Notes under the pieces: generated by a model
What the model was told of the DNA's origin: nothing
The model's input: the letters and a program-made list of their open reading frames with translations, nothing else
Databases searched by the model: none
Assembly (NCBI RefSeq): GCF_042646065.1
Contig: NZ_JBHRTA010000004.1
Coordinates: 124,001 to 188,000, forward strand
Length of the DNA stretch: 64,000 bases
DNA from: Parapedobacter deserti
Lineage (GTDB): Bacteria > Bacteroidota > Bacteroidia > Sphingobacteriales > Sphingobacteriaceae
Reading direction: 5' to 3'
Translations under genes and position numbers: made by a program
In this document: positions 52,477 to 62,086 of the stretch, piece by piece
How the letters are laid out: every line of letters begins with the position of its first letter
Numbering within the stretch: position 1 is the stretch's first letter

Positions 52477-53040
52477 ATGGCAACACTATTTATAAAAAAT
52501 ATGGTCTGCAATCGCTGTATTATGGTGGTGCAAAACGAATTAGACAAACTCGGTTTAACGATAAAAAACATCAAACTCGGAGAGATAACACTTGAACAGG
52601 AACCCACAGCAGAAAAAAAAATGAAGCTGGAAAATGCTTTGAACCCTTTAGGTTTTGAAGTTATCGACGACAAGAAAAGCCGGATGATAGAACGGATAAA
52701 AAATGTCATTATTGAGCTGGTACATTATCGGGACGGTGATATTAAAAACAATTTATCGGACGTATTGAGCGAAAAGCTGCATCACGACTATAACTACCTG
52801 TCCAATCTTTTTTCGGAAGTTGAGGGTACTACGATTGAAAAATACTATATCGCTCAAAAGGTAGAAAAGGTAAAGGAGCTACTGGTATATGACGAATTGT
52901 CGTTGAGCGAGATTGCCTACCGGCTGAACTATTCGAGTGTAGCCTACCTAAGTAACCAATTCAAGAAAGTAACTGGACTCTCGCCGAGCCATTTCAAACA
53001 AATCCGTGAGGATAAAAGAAAGCCGCTAGATGAGGTTTAA
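52477..53040 (+). CDS. HMA-AraC fusion regulator, probable copper sensor
   Basis: The protein has 187 aa. The N-terminal 65 residues resemble a heavy-metal-associated domain (ATLFIKNMVCNRCIMVVQNEL) with CxxC at residues 11-14. The C-terminal half is an AraC HTH pair (LSLSEIAYRLNYSSVAYLSNQFKKVTGLSPSHFKQIRE, about 140-180). A metal-binding domain fused to AraC HTH fits a direct metal-responsive activator. It lies 121 nt before the P-type ATPase in the same direction. The metal is inferred from the neighbours. Confidence 0.85.
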   Translation: MATLFIKNMVCNRCIMVVQNELDKLGLTIKNIKLGEITLEQEPTAEKKMKLENALNPLGFEVIDDKKSRMIERIKNVIIELVHYRDGDIKNNLSDVLSEKLHHDYNYLSNLFSEVEGTTIEKYYIAQKVEKVKELLVYDELSLSEIAYRLNYSSVAYLSNQFKKVTGLSPSHFKQIREDKRKPLDEV

Positions 53041-53161
53041 TGCTACATCGACTACTTTCAAAACTTTTCCGTAAATCTTACAAATCAATTCCATAATACT
53101 ACAATAGCTTTCATTGTAATAATTGCCAATTTTGCTTTGTAAAATAGCGAACAATCAAGGT

Positions 53162-55579
53162 ATGGCAACAAATAATAATAAAGAAATCATTTATCTTCCA
53201 TTAGAGGATGTGGACAGTGAGCACTGTGCCTTGATCGTAGAAAAGGCGCTTGCAAAGGTCAAAGGCATCGAGAGCCACAAGGTGGAACTGAACAACCACA
53301 GAGCCGCCATAACGGTAAAAGACGAAGAAGTTGTTTCCCAAGCGGTTAACGCCGAAAAAAACCTCGGCTATGGCGTTACCACCATAAAACGTACGTTCCC
53401 CGTTTTAGGAATGACGTGTGCTTCCTGTGCAGGAAGTGCCGAGAGCATTGTCAAATACGAACCCGGCGTAGTCAATGCATCGGTAAACTTCGCTACCGGA
53501 AACCTTACGGTAGAATACCTGCCTGATATGGTGGACGTATCAAAAATTCAAAAGGCTGTTCGATCAGGCGGTTATGATTTATTGATTGAAGACGAAAGCA
53601 AACAGCAAGAGACAATCAAAGCCATCCACGAAAAGAAATTCAAACAACTGAAGACCAAAACCATCTGCGCAATCATCCTGTCCTTACCTGTTGTAGTGAT
53701 CGGTATGTTCTTTATGAATATCGCTTATGCCGACCTGATTATGTGGGCATTTTCAACCCCTGTTGTGTTGTGGTTAGGTAGCGGCTTTTTCATCAATGCG
53801 TGGAAACAAGCAAAACACCGTTCCGCCAATATGGATACATTGGTTGCATTGAGTACAGGGATTGCTTATGTGTTCAGCGTATTCAATATGCTGTTTGCTG
53901 ATTTCTGGCATCAGAGAGGACTACACGCCCACGTGTATTTTGAAGCCGCAGCCGTTATTATCGCATTCATCCTGTTAGGAAAACTGTTGGAAGAGAGCGC
54001 CAAAGGCAGTACATCATCAGCCATTAAAAAGCTAATGGGCTTACAACCTAAAACAGTAACCGTCGTTCAAGCAGACGGAACCGAAAAACAAACCGCTATC
54101 GAAGATGTAAACGCAGGTGATGTTATTTTGGTAAAACCCGGAGAGAAGATTGCGGTGGACGGTATGGTAATATCGGGCAACTCCTATGTCGACGAAAGCA
54201 TGTTGAGCGGAGAGCCCGTTCCGGTACTTAAAAAAGAAAACGAGAACGTATTTGCAGGAACAATCAACCAAAAAGGAAGCTTTCAATTCAAAGCCGTGAA
54301 AGTGGGCAAAGAAACGATGCTTGCCCAAATCATCAAAATGGTACAGGACGCACAAGGAAGTAAAGCACCCGTACAAAAGCTGGTGGATAAGATTGCAGGG
54401 ATTTTTGTGCCCATCGTTATGGGGATAGCAGTCGTTACTTTTATGCTTTGGTTGATACTCGGCGGGGAAAGCGGCGTCGTACATGGATTGTTAGCAGCCG
54501 TTACGGTATTGGTTATTGCCTGTCCGTGTGCATTAGGGTTGGCTACGCCTACGGCTATAATGGTCGGTGTAGGTAAAGGTGCGGAACAAGGGGTGTTGAT
54601 CAAAGATGCCGAGAGTTTGGAATTAGCCAAAAAAGTCAGTGCAATTATCTTAGACAAAACCGGAACGATTACCGAGGGCAGGCCGCAGGTAACAGGTATC
54701 AGGTGGCTTAACAATGACGATGCCACCAAAGACATTCTTTTAAGTATTGAGAAGCAATCTGAACACCCCTTGGCAGAAGCCGTAGTAAGACACCTGAACG
54801 AAGCGGCGACAACCGCGATATCAAATTTCGACAGCATCACCGGTAAAGGAGCAAAAGCCGTCCATAATCATGAAGCCTACTACGTTGGCAACAAAAAACT
54901 GTTAGCAGAAAATAGCATCCGCATTGCCGAACAATTACAACAGCAGGCCGATGAGTGGGGCAAACGCTCCAAAACCGTTATCTGGTTTGCTAATAGCAAG
55001 GAAGCACTCGCCGTTGTGGCTATTTCCGATAAAATAAAAGAAACATCGGCACAGGCAATCAGCGCATTGCAGGATATGGGTATCGACCTGTATATGCTTA
55101 CCGGCGATAACGAAGCCACGGCAAAAGCCATTGCCGAGCAGACAGGCATCAAACATTATAAGGCCGAAGTATTGCCACAGCACAAAGCTGATTTTGTAAA
55201 AGAACTGCAACAGCAAGGCAAAACCGTTGCAATGGTCGGCGATGGTATCAATGACAGTACGGCCCTTGCCACAGCCGATGTAAGTATCGCGATGGGCAAA
55301 GGCTCGGACATCGCCATGGATGTAGCCAAAATGACGGTTATTTCGTCAGATCTTACTAAAATTCCGCAGGCAATCAGGCTTTCAAAACAGACCGTAGCTA
55401 CCATTAGGCAAAACCTGTTTTGGGCGTTTATCTACAACCTTATCGGTATTCCGATTGCCGCAGGAATTCTTTATCCAATTAACGGCTTTTTACTAAGTCC
55501 GATGATTGCAGGTGCTGCAATGGCATTGAGCAGCGTCAGTGTGGTAAGTAATAGTTTACGGCTGAAGTGGAAAAAGTAA
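53162..55579 (+). CDS. copA: Copper-translocating P1B-type ATPase
   Basis: The protein has 805 aa from the ATG at 53162 (MATNNNKEIIYLP). It pumps monovalent copper out of the cytoplasm. Two N-terminal HMA domains are present: the first is degenerate (DSEHC, one Cys only), the second has GMTCASC (Cys 86 and 89). The core has the actuator SGEPVPV, the membrane CPCALGLATP metal site, the phosphorylation motif DKTGTITEG, the HP motif (SEHPLAEAVV) and GDGINDSTALA. The family's final NSLRL block is intact. Confidence 0.95.
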   Translation: MATNNNKEIIYLPLEDVDSEHCALIVEKALAKVKGIESHKVELNNHRAAITVKDEEVVSQAVNAEKNLGYGVTTIKRTFPVLGMTCASCAGSAESIVKYEPGVVNASVNFATGNLTVEYLPDMVDVSKIQKAVRSGGYDLLIEDESKQQETIKAIHEKKFKQLKTKTICAIILSLPVVVIGMFFMNIAYADLIMWAFSTPVVLWLGSGFFINAWKQAKHRSANMDTLVALSTGIAYVFSVFNMLFADFWHQRGLHAHVYFEAAAVIIAFILLGKLLEESAKGSTSSAIKKLMGLQPKTVTVVQADGTEKQTAIEDVNAGDVILVKPGEKIAVDGMVISGNSYVDESMLSGEPVPVLKKENENVFAGTINQKGSFQFKAVKVGKETMLAQIIKMVQDAQGSKAPVQKLVDKIAGIFVPIVMGIAVVTFMLWLILGGESGVVHGLLAAVTVLVIACPCALGLATPTAIMVGVGKGAEQGVLIKDAESLELAKKVSAIILDKTGTITEGRPQVTGIRWLNNDDATKDILLSIEKQSEHPLAEAVVRHLNEAATTAISNFDSITGKGAKAVHNHEAYYVGNKKLLAENSIRIAEQLQQQADEWGKRSKTVIWFANSKEALAVVAISDKIKETSAQAISALQDMGIDLYMLTGDNEATAKAIAEQTGIKHYKAEVLPQHKADFVKELQQQGKTVAMVGDGINDSTALATADVSIAMGKGSDIAMDVAKMTVISSDLTKIPQAIRLSKQTVATIRQNLFWAFIYNLIGIPIAAGILYPINGFLLSPMIAGAAMALSSVSVVSNSLRLKWKK

Positions 55580-55714
55580 AACAGTAAATCTCATAAATCA
55601 AACAAGAAATTGTACAACAATGAGAAAGTCATCGGTAGCGAATTTTGTAAGAGAAGAATAAATCGCAAACAGCATGATTTTCAATGATTATATCACAATT
55701 AAAAGTTTATAACG

Positions 55715-55933
55715 ATGGAAACGAAAGAATTGAAATTTAAGACCACCCTCAACTGCGGTGGATGTGTATCAAAGGTTCAGTCTGATTTAGATAACGCCGA
55801 GGGTATCTGCCATTGGAACGTTGATACGGACAATGCCGACAAAATACTTACTGTAAGTGCTAAAGGAATTACCGAAGACGAGGTCGTGAACATCATCAAA
55901 CACAAAGGCTTTAAAGCAGAGCCGATCGTATAA
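55715..55933 (+). CDS. CopZ-like copper chaperone, 72 aa
   Basis: A single HMA domain with the metal motif in TTLNCGGCVSKVQSDL (CxxC, about residues 14-17) and the betaalphabeta-betaalphabeta pattern ending IIKHKGFKAEPIV. It would deliver copper to the adjacent ATPase. It lies 135 nt after copA. The gap shows no other gene. Confidence 0.88.
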   Translation: METKELKFKTTLNCGGCVSKVQSDLDNAEGICHWNVDTDNADKILTVSAKGITEDEVVNIIKHKGFKAEPIV

Positions 55934-56000
55934 CGCTTGACACAAGACAGTTAATTGGCCGATTTCTTAGTATCTTCAATTATTAGCCCTGATTATACAA

Positions 56001-56894
56001 ATGAAAAGAAGAAGTTTTATCAAGTCTGTAACCGCCCTAGGAACAACCTCGATGTTACCCCTGCCTGGTTTTTCGTTAGTTGAAAAACCCAAGTTTAAAC
56101 TAGGTCTTCAGCTCTTTACGATCCACGAAGAGATGATGAAAGATGCAATCGCCTCGTTGCGCGCGGCAAAAGCCATGGGCTATCAGGATTTTGAGATCTT
56201 TGGATTTGATGAAAAAAAAGGCACATGCTACGGTTATAAATCTTCCCAATTCGGGAGGATATTAGATGATCTCGGGCTTACTGTCTCCAGCGGGCACTTC
56301 GGGTTTTCGCCATATCTAGACCAATCCGATGAGGTATTGAAACGGTTTGTAGACCAATGCATCAGCGGCGCGCGTGCCCTGAATATGAAATATATTACCT
56401 GGCCATGGTTAGCCCCTGATCAACGGTCATTGGATCATTTCAAGCTGTTAGCGAACAAACTCAATATCATAGGCGAGCAGGTAGCTGCTGCAGGGCTTGG
56501 GTTTGCTTACCATAATCATGATTTCGAGTTTATAGATTACAACGGGGAAAACGGTTTTGATATTATCCTGAACGAGACAGACCCGGCCCTTGTGAAAATT
56601 GAGATGGATATTTATTGGGTCGTGCGTGCATCAAGGTACGCTCCAAGCGAGCTGGTCAGCAGACAACCCGGCCGCTACGCATTATGGCATATAAAAGATA
56701 TGGACAAAACGACAAACGATTATACCGAGCTCGGAAATGGTGCCATCAACTATGCTGAAGTACTTCCAGATCCCATCGCGTCCGGACTTGAATTTTTCTA
56801 TCTGGAACAAGGGGGCAACTATACCCACAGCGCCATGAAAAGTATGGCTGATAGTGCAGCCTATTTTAAGAAACATTTGCAGAAATATTTATAG
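56001..56894 (+). CDS. Sugar-phosphate isomerase/epimerase family protein, exported
   Basis: The protein has 297 aa. The N-terminus MKRRSFIKSVTALGTTSMLP is a twin-arginine-type export signal. The TIM-barrel AP-endonuclease-2/xylose-isomerase-like domain shows KLGLQLFTIHEEM, GFAYHNHDFEF (metal His), KIEMDIYWV and WHIKDMD, with Glu/His/Asp metal ligands. It is paired with the next gene, an exported oxidoreductase, as in Bacteroidota sugar-conversion pairs. Confidence 0.9.
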   Translation: MKRRSFIKSVTALGTTSMLPLPGFSLVEKPKFKLGLQLFTIHEEMMKDAIASLRAAKAMGYQDFEIFGFDEKKGTCYGYKSSQFGRILDDLGLTVSSGHFGFSPYLDQSDEVLKRFVDQCISGARALNMKYITWPWLAPDQRSLDHFKLLANKLNIIGEQVAAAGLGFAYHNHDFEFIDYNGENGFDIILNETDPALVKIEMDIYWVVRASRYAPSELVSRQPGRYALWHIKDMDKTTNDYTELGNGAINYAEVLPDPIASGLEFFYLEQGGNYTHSAMKSMADSAAYFKKHLQKYL

Positions 56895-57044
56895 TGTCAC
56901 CTCCTCGCCAAGATCGGGACCAAAATTAAATGCCCTTGGGCTACCTGCCAATAGGCGATATTTTATATGTTTGCAACAAGGCAAAAGACAAAACTATCCA
57001 GCGGTAGTTTTGTTAACTGAAAAGTACAAACCAAGACAAGTATT

Positions 57045-58172
57045 ATGACCACAAATTCACGTCGCGATTTTCTGCAAAAATTAGCTGCCTCGGCCATCAC
57101 CCTACCATTCCTGTCTTCGCAGGCTGCATTCGGCAAGGCAACGCCCTTAGCGCAACATAGTCAAGGGCCAGTGTTACGGGTTGCGCTCATGGGCCTTGGT
57201 GGTTATGCCTCCCGGGTTGCTGAGGCCATGCAGTCATGCGAGCGTGCTAAAATAACCGGCCTTATCAGCGGCACACCGGGCAAGCTGGAAAAGTGGGGAG
57301 CTAAGTATGATGTTCCTGAAAAGAGTCGCTACAACTACACTAATTTTGATGAAATCCGCGACAATCCAACGATTGACGCGGTCTATATCATCACTCCTAA
57401 CGCCCTTCATCACGATCAGGCCATACGCGTAGCCAAAGCCGGGAAACACGTGATCTGCGAGAAACCAATGGCCGTGAATGCAAAGGAAGGGCAGGAAATG
57501 GTGGATGCATGTGCAGCCGCAGGCGTAAAACTGCTGGTTGGCTACCGTATGCATTTCGAGCCCAACACCTTGGAAGTGGTACGCATGCGCCAATCGGGCG
57601 AGTTAGGTAAAATACTTTTTTTCCAGGGGTTGTCGGGCTTTCGCATCGGAGACCCCAACCAATGGCGGCTTGACAAGGATTTGGCGGGCGGCGGTGCCTT
57701 GATGGACATTGGCATCTACGCGGTTAATGGGGCCCGTTACATGGTCGGTGAAGAACCTGTTTGGGTCACCGCCCAAGAGAGCAAAACAGATCCCGCCAAA
57801 TTTAAGGATGGGGTGGATGAAACCATCCAATTCCAGTTGGGTTTCCCGAGCGGCGCGGTGGCTTCTTGCCTCTCTACCTATAACATGAATTACCTGGACC
57901 GCTTTTTCCTTAATGGCGAAAAGGGCTTTGCTGAGCTGCAACCTGCTACCGGGTATGGCCCCATAAAGGGGCGGACAAACAAGGGGGAGCTTACGCAGCC
58001 TCATGTCGTTCATCAAACCGTGCAAATGGACGAAATGGCCGGAATCATCCTCGACGGCAATAAGCCGATCGTGCCGGTAGATGGCTTGGAGGGCTTAAAG
58101 GACCTGAAAATACTTGACGCCATATATCAAGCCTGTTCAACTGGCAACAAACAGGAATTGAAGCTGGTCTAG
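57045..58172 (+). CDS. Gfo/Idh/MocA-family oxidoreductase, exported
   Basis: The protein has 375 aa. The N-terminus MTTNSRRDFLQKLAASAITL is a Tat signal (SRRDFLQ). The Rossmann domain shows RVALMGLGGYASRVAEAM, and the EKP motif is HVICEKPMAVNAKEG. The C-terminal domain starts with GYRMHFEP and includes DLAGGGALMDIGIYAVNGARYM. The family oxidises or interconverts sugars with NAD(P). The neighbour isomerase suggests periplasmic sugar or inositol conversion. Substrate unknown. Confidence 0.92.
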   Translation: MTTNSRRDFLQKLAASAITLPFLSSQAAFGKATPLAQHSQGPVLRVALMGLGGYASRVAEAMQSCERAKITGLISGTPGKLEKWGAKYDVPEKSRYNYTNFDEIRDNPTIDAVYIITPNALHHDQAIRVAKAGKHVICEKPMAVNAKEGQEMVDACAAAGVKLLVGYRMHFEPNTLEVVRMRQSGELGKILFFQGLSGFRIGDPNQWRLDKDLAGGGALMDIGIYAVNGARYMVGEEPVWVTAQESKTDPAKFKDGVDETIQFQLGFPSGAVASCLSTYNMNYLDRFFLNGEKGFAELQPATGYGPIKGRTNKGELTQPHVVHQTVQMDEMAGIILDGNKPIVPVDGLEGLKDLKILDAIYQACSTGNKQELKLV

Positions 58173-58189
58173 TGCTGGCATCAGGAATG

Positions 58190-59245
58190 TCAGTGTTCCT
58201 CTTTGAAGAAGAGTTTATAGAAATTTAAACCTTTCTCCTCGTCATAGCCTTTTTCTATGTACTCCCGTTTTCCGTGTACATAGATATGAAAGTTTTTATC
58301 CAATTTTAAAACGCTCTTATAGGTAGCCTGCGCTTTTTTTACAGCCTGGCTCGATATATCGAAATGACTCCCCAAGGGCGATTCATATTCCTCCTCGAAC
58401 TGCTGCCGGTATGTATTGAATAGGCTGGCCGCTTGAGGATTGCCCAATACCTCCTCTTCAAATTCGTCCTGCTTAAAAGCCTCTTTGTCCTTAAAATAAT
58501 CCATAGACCGATTAAGCAAATCGATTTTATCCGCCTTTTCCAAGTTGAACGTTTCATCCAACCCCTCATTCACGAATTGCCGATAGACTTTAAGAAAATT
58601 ACCGGTCTTGTTGAACGCATCATTACGCAATCGTACACCAAGGAAATCATCTTTCCAATAAGCAGCTTCCTGTTGGCGGTTCGTCTGGTCAATGACCAAT
58701 ACCTTGTACCCCTCCTCAGGTTCTGAATTGATGATCAGGCACCCTTTGTCCAGTTTATTGATGTTTATCGCCTCCTGTTCATAACCAAGGTCGAATGCAC
58801 CCTGTACCGGAGATACTTTCAGGTAGGCTTCCTTGTTTTCTGATTTGAATACCCCTACGGCTTCATGTACCTCCCCTTCCAGTTGCACGTCACGGAGGTG
58901 TACCACATAAAGTTCGCCGCCTTTGATATTGGGATGGTTTGACGCCTCAAATAAATGTTTGCAGACCTGCACACCCAACTCGTGAAAGCTCAATTCGCCA
59001 CCGAAGAAAGCTTGGGAGAAATGATAGATCTCATTCAGCGCAGTGGTGCCGCTGGAATGGAATAAGCGGTAGACTTCATTTACTTTTCCGAATGGGCTAA
59101 GGAAATAATGCATCAGCAATTTTGCCAGCAATTCATCCTGCAAAACCACCGGCTTATCACTAAGCACATAAAACTCGTCCTGGCACTTATTGCCCACTCG
59201 ATGAATAGCCAACTGCTCAATAGTGGCGTCTGTATGGTAAAACAT
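58190..59245 (-). CDS. Nucleoid-associated protein NdpA-like
   Basis: The protein has 351 aa. The N-terminal half (IEQLAIHRVGNKCQDEFYVLSDKPVVL) and the blocks GGELYVVHLRDVQLEGEVHEAVGVFKSENKEAYLKV and KGCLIINSEPEEGYKVLVIDQTN are typical of the NdpA/YejK family. The C-terminal part is rich in acidic helices. It probably binds DNA or helps nucleoid structure. It is divergent from the preceding oxidoreductase's direction and lies tail to tail with it. Confidence 0.85.
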   Translation of the reverse strand: MFYHTDATIEQLAIHRVGNKCQDEFYVLSDKPVVLQDELLAKLLMHYFLSPFGKVNEVYRLFHSSGTTALNEIYHFSQAFFGGELSFHELGVQVCKHLFEASNHPNIKGGELYVVHLRDVQLEGEVHEAVGVFKSENKEAYLKVSPVQGAFDLGYEQEAININKLDKGCLIINSEPEEGYKVLVIDQTNRQQEAAYWKDDFLGVRLRNDAFNKTGNFLKVYRQFVNEGLDETFNLEKADKIDLLNRSMDYFKDKEAFKQDEFEEEVLGNPQAASLFNTYRQQFEEEYESPLGSHFDISSQAVKKAQATYKSVLKLDKNFHIYVHGKREYIEKGYDEEKGLNFYKLFFKEEH

Positions 59246-59276
59246 GGTCGGTTATGACAATTATCAATTATATATT

Positions 59277-60179
59277 TCAATCATAGATACGAACGGCGGC
59301 TTTAAACGTGTTGCAGTGTGCATCGACGATATCCTTGATGTGTGCGGAATATCCCCCACCCATGCTTACTTGCACCGGCACACCCGCCGATCGGCACGAC
59401 TGGAATACAAGCTCGTCTCGTCTAAAACACCCTTCTTTGGTCAGCGCAAGTTTCCCCAGCTTATCCGTTTCAAGCACATCGACTCCTGCTTGGTAAAACA
59501 CGAAATCCGGCCTTACCATATTGAAAACTTCGTTCAGCTTGTCAGCCAATAGGCTGAGATACGCGTCGTCCCCGATCCCATCCGTCAACCCGACATCCAA
59601 ATCAGACCGCTCCTTGCGAAAAGGGAAGTTACGTTCACCGTGCACGGAGAATGTAAATACGCTTGGTTTGCCTTCAAAAATCTGTGCCGTACCGTTTCCT
59701 TGGTGTACGTCCAGATCAATGATCAACACCTGCCGGCAAATGGATTCATCGATGAGATAGGCTGCGGCCACCGCCTGATCATTCAGCAGGCAAAAGCCTT
59801 CGCCCCAATCAGCGCCGGCGTGGTGCGTGCCTCCTGCCACATTAAACGAGACACCATTTTCCATGGCATACAGACATCCATCCACGGTGCCCTGCACAAT
59901 GCGCAACTCGCGCGCCACCAATTGGTGAGACAGCGGGAAACCGATCCGCCTCACCATGGCCGGATCAAGTGTCAAATCCAGTAAATGCCGGCAATACTGA
60001 GGTTCGTGCGCCAACGTAATGGTTTCGAAACTTGCTAATTGCGGTTCGAAAAAACTGCCAGCTGTTGCTGTACCCTCATGAAGCAACTGTGCCGGAATCA
60101 ATTCATACTTCGCCATCGGAAACCGATGGCCCTCCGGCAGCGGGTGTGAATAGCAATGGTGATTTGCGATTTTTAACAC
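59277..60179 (-). CDS. Histone deacetylase family protein
   Basis: The protein has 300 aa from a GTG at 60179 (VLKIANHHCYSHPLPEGH), where the family's N-terminal motif begins. The arginase/deacetylase fold has NVAGGTHHAGADWGEGFCLLNDQA (double His) and LIIDLDVHQGNGTAQIF (DxDVHxGN zinc site). It removes acyl groups from lysine or polyamines or related amides. The substrate is unknown. A 31-nt gap separates it from ndpA, so they may be co-transcribed. Confidence 0.92.
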   Translation of the reverse strand: MLKIANHHCYSHPLPEGHRFPMAKYELIPAQLLHEGTATAGSFFEPQLASFETITLAHEPQYCRHLLDLTLDPAMVRRIGFPLSHQLVARELRIVQGTVDGCLYAMENGVSFNVAGGTHHAGADWGEGFCLLNDQAVAAAYLIDESICRQVLIIDLDVHQGNGTAQIFEGKPSVFTFSVHGERNFPFRKERSDLDVGLTDGIGDDAYLSLLADKLNEVFNMVRPDFVFYQAGVDVLETDKLGKLALTKEGCFRRDELVFQSCRSAGVPVQVSMGGGYSAHIKDIVDAHCNTFKAAVRIYD

Positions 60180-60281
60180 GCCACGAAGATAGCAATTGAC
60201 GAAGCCTTTTACACACAAAGTTGTTTATTTGGGATAAAAACATCATTTTTGAAAACTAACAAAATTGACGCGCCATAAACC

Positions 60282-60929
60282 ATGGATACAACTGCCACAC
60301 TTCCCGTCTTATCCACCGAAGAACAACGCGTATTGGGCGTGCTGATGGAAAAAGCGAAAACAACGCCTGAATATTATCCCTTGACGTTGAATGCGCTGGT
60401 CGCCGCTTGCAACCAAAAAACATCACGCAAACCCGTGGTAAACTACGATGACACGACGGTGATCACCACACTGGATTCTCTTCGAAAAAAAGGGCTGGTA
60501 TCGACGGTGACAGGAGGCTCAAGCCGAGTAACCAAATACAAGCACAATTTTGCGGTATTATATCCGGTTATCCCTGCTGAAGTGGTCATTATCTGCCTCC
60601 TGCTGCTACGCGGTCCGCAGACCCCGGGCGAGCTGAACACCAATTCAGGCCGGATGCACGAATTTGAATCGCTTGATGACCTGCAATCGTTTCTCGACAA
60701 CCTTGCCAACGCCGACCAACCTTACGTGCGCCAACTGCCTAGACGGCCCGGTCAAAAAGAAGCGCGCTATATGCATCTCTTAGGAGGAAATGAGCTTCCC
60801 TACGATAGTGATACGGAGCCTAACGAAGCAGGTCCTTCCTCAGAACTGGAGGCCCGGCTTACCAAAGTCGAAGCTGAAATGGCAGCCCTGCGGGCCGAGT
60901 TTGACAAATTGATGCAAGAGCTATCTTAA
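60282..60929 (+). CDS. YceH family (DUF480) protein
   Basis: The protein has 215 aa. Two winged-helix repeats are seen in LSTEEQRVLGVLMEKAKTTPEYYPLTLNALVAACNQKTSRKPVVNYDD and VIICLLLLRGPQTPGELNTNSGRMHEFESLDDLQ, ending in a coiled coil (LEARLTKVEAEMAALRAEFDKLMQEL). DUF480 proteins probably bind DNA. It precedes the universal stress gene. Confidence 0.9.
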   Translation: MDTTATLPVLSTEEQRVLGVLMEKAKTTPEYYPLTLNALVAACNQKTSRKPVVNYDDTTVITTLDSLRKKGLVSTVTGGSSRVTKYKHNFAVLYPVIPAEVVIICLLLLRGPQTPGELNTNSGRMHEFESLDDLQSFLDNLANADQPYVRQLPRRPGQKEARYMHLLGGNELPYDSDTEPNEAGPSSELEARLTKVEAEMAALRAEFDKLMQELS

Positions 60930-60974
60930 GTTGGCAACGAATAAACGAAAAAAACTAAACTATCTTATATTTGT

Positions 60975-60982
60975 TACGTTTG
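60975..60982 (+). promoter_or_regulatory. usp promoter -7 element, just before the ATG
   Basis: TACGTTTG fits TAnnTTTG and ends 8 nt before the ATG at 60991, so transcription would start at or next to the start codon. Confidence 0.55.
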
Positions 60983-60990
60983 CGAAGGCT

Positions 60991-61476
60991 ATGACACAAA
61001 CTGATATGGAAACGAAACCTACAAAATACAGCCGCATACTCATCGCTACAGATGACAGCGACTGTTCAAAAAAAGCGTTGCAGCATGGATACGGTCTTGC
61101 GAAGCTCATGGAAGCATCGGTTGCGCTGATTCATGTGATCGAACCAGCGGCACCGACAAATTATGGCGCCGACCCATTGATGGGACAACAGCCTATCGTT
61201 GTTCCTGAAGCCACCCAGATACAGGAAGAAAACTCCCGGGCCATGCTCGATGAAATCAGCAAAGATTTCCATGACGTGAAAGAGGTTTTTGTCTTCAACC
61301 GGATAGGCAGCCCGAAGCAGGAGATCCTTACCGTAGCCAGCGAATGGGGTGCTGACCTGATTATCATGGGGACACATGGGCGCACAGGGTTTGACCATTT
61401 TATCTCTGGCAGCGTGTCCGAAAGCGTGGTCAGAAGAGCATCATGCCCGGTACTCGTGGTGCCCGGAAAATGTTAG
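60991..61476 (+). CDS. Universal stress protein (UspA family)
   Basis: The protein has 161 aa from the ATG at 60991 (MTQTDMETKPTKY). The fold shows RILIATDDSDCSKKALQHGYGLAK and the ATP-binding loop IIMGTHGRTGFDHFISGSVSESVVRRASCPVLVV (Gx2Gx9G(S) pattern). The frame begins at 60931, but the promoter element at 60975-60982 lies inside that extension. A terminator follows. Confidence 0.93.
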   Translation: MTQTDMETKPTKYSRILIATDDSDCSKKALQHGYGLAKLMEASVALIHVIEPAAPTNYGADPLMGQQPIVVPEATQIQEENSRAMLDEISKDFHDVKEVFVFNRIGSPKQEILTVASEWGADLIIMGTHGRTGFDHFISGSVSESVVRRASCPVLVVPGKC

Positions 61477-61509
61477 TGCTAGCTGCTGCGCTTAGCCCGC
61501 ACAACGGAA

Positions 61510-61545
61510 AGGCCTTCCGCCGTTAAAACAGAAGGCCTCTTTATA
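61510..61545 (+). terminator. Terminator after the universal stress gene
   Basis: AGGCCTTC (61510-61517) and GAAGGCCT (61531-61538) pair around a 13-nt loop, followed by CTTTATAT. It sits between two convergent genes and may also limit readthrough from the ferredoxin gene. Confidence 0.65.
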
Positions 61546-61582
61546 TCTCTACTAACCTACTTATGCTTTCGCGATGATTTTC

Positions 61583-61933
61583 TTATTCCCCGTGAAGCCA
61601 GGCTTTTTTCGCCAATAGCTCTTCTTCCGTTTCCCGGACGTCTTCATCATCCACGCAGCAGTCTACGGGGCAAACCGCCGCACACTGTGGCTCGTCGTGG
61701 AAACCAACGCATTCCGTACATTTATCCGAAACGATGTAATAGACTTCGTCTGACAACGAAGGCTGCTCTTCATCCGCATTAAGGGTGGTCCCATCACCAA
61801 AGTCAATGATTCCTTTCAATTCCGTGCCTTCGGAAAACCGCCAGCTCACCCCTGCATCGTATATCGCATTGTTGGGGCATTCCGGTTCACAGGCCCCGCA
61901 ATTAATGCATTCATCTGTTATTTTGATCGCCAT
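61583..61933 (-). CDS. 4Fe-4S dicluster ferredoxin with insertion
   Basis: The protein has 116 aa. The first cluster motif is CINCGACEPECP (residues 10-21), and the second is CTECVGFHDEPQCAAVCPVDCC (about 73-94), with an insertion of eight residues between Cys 2 and Cys 3 of that motif as in the Chromatium/Allochromatium-type ferredoxins. It carries electrons at low potential in the cytoplasm. It is divergent from the acyl-CoA reductase gene. Confidence 0.93.
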   Translation of the reverse strand: MAIKITDECINCGACEPECPNNAIYDAGVSWRFSEGTELKGIIDFGDGTTLNADEEQPSLSDEVYYIVSDKCTECVGFHDEPQCAAVCPVDCCVDDEDVRETEEELLAKKAWLHGE

Positions 61934-62086
61934 CTAACTCTTACGCTATATGATAAAATAAAACCCTATTTTTGCAACCTGATCCCCAAAAGTTTACTAC
62001 AAAGTCAGTAGTCTTTTTACGGGACAGCTGTTTATTTCGCAAATATACAACAAATATTGTGCAACTAAGAGTCTAACGGTTACATT

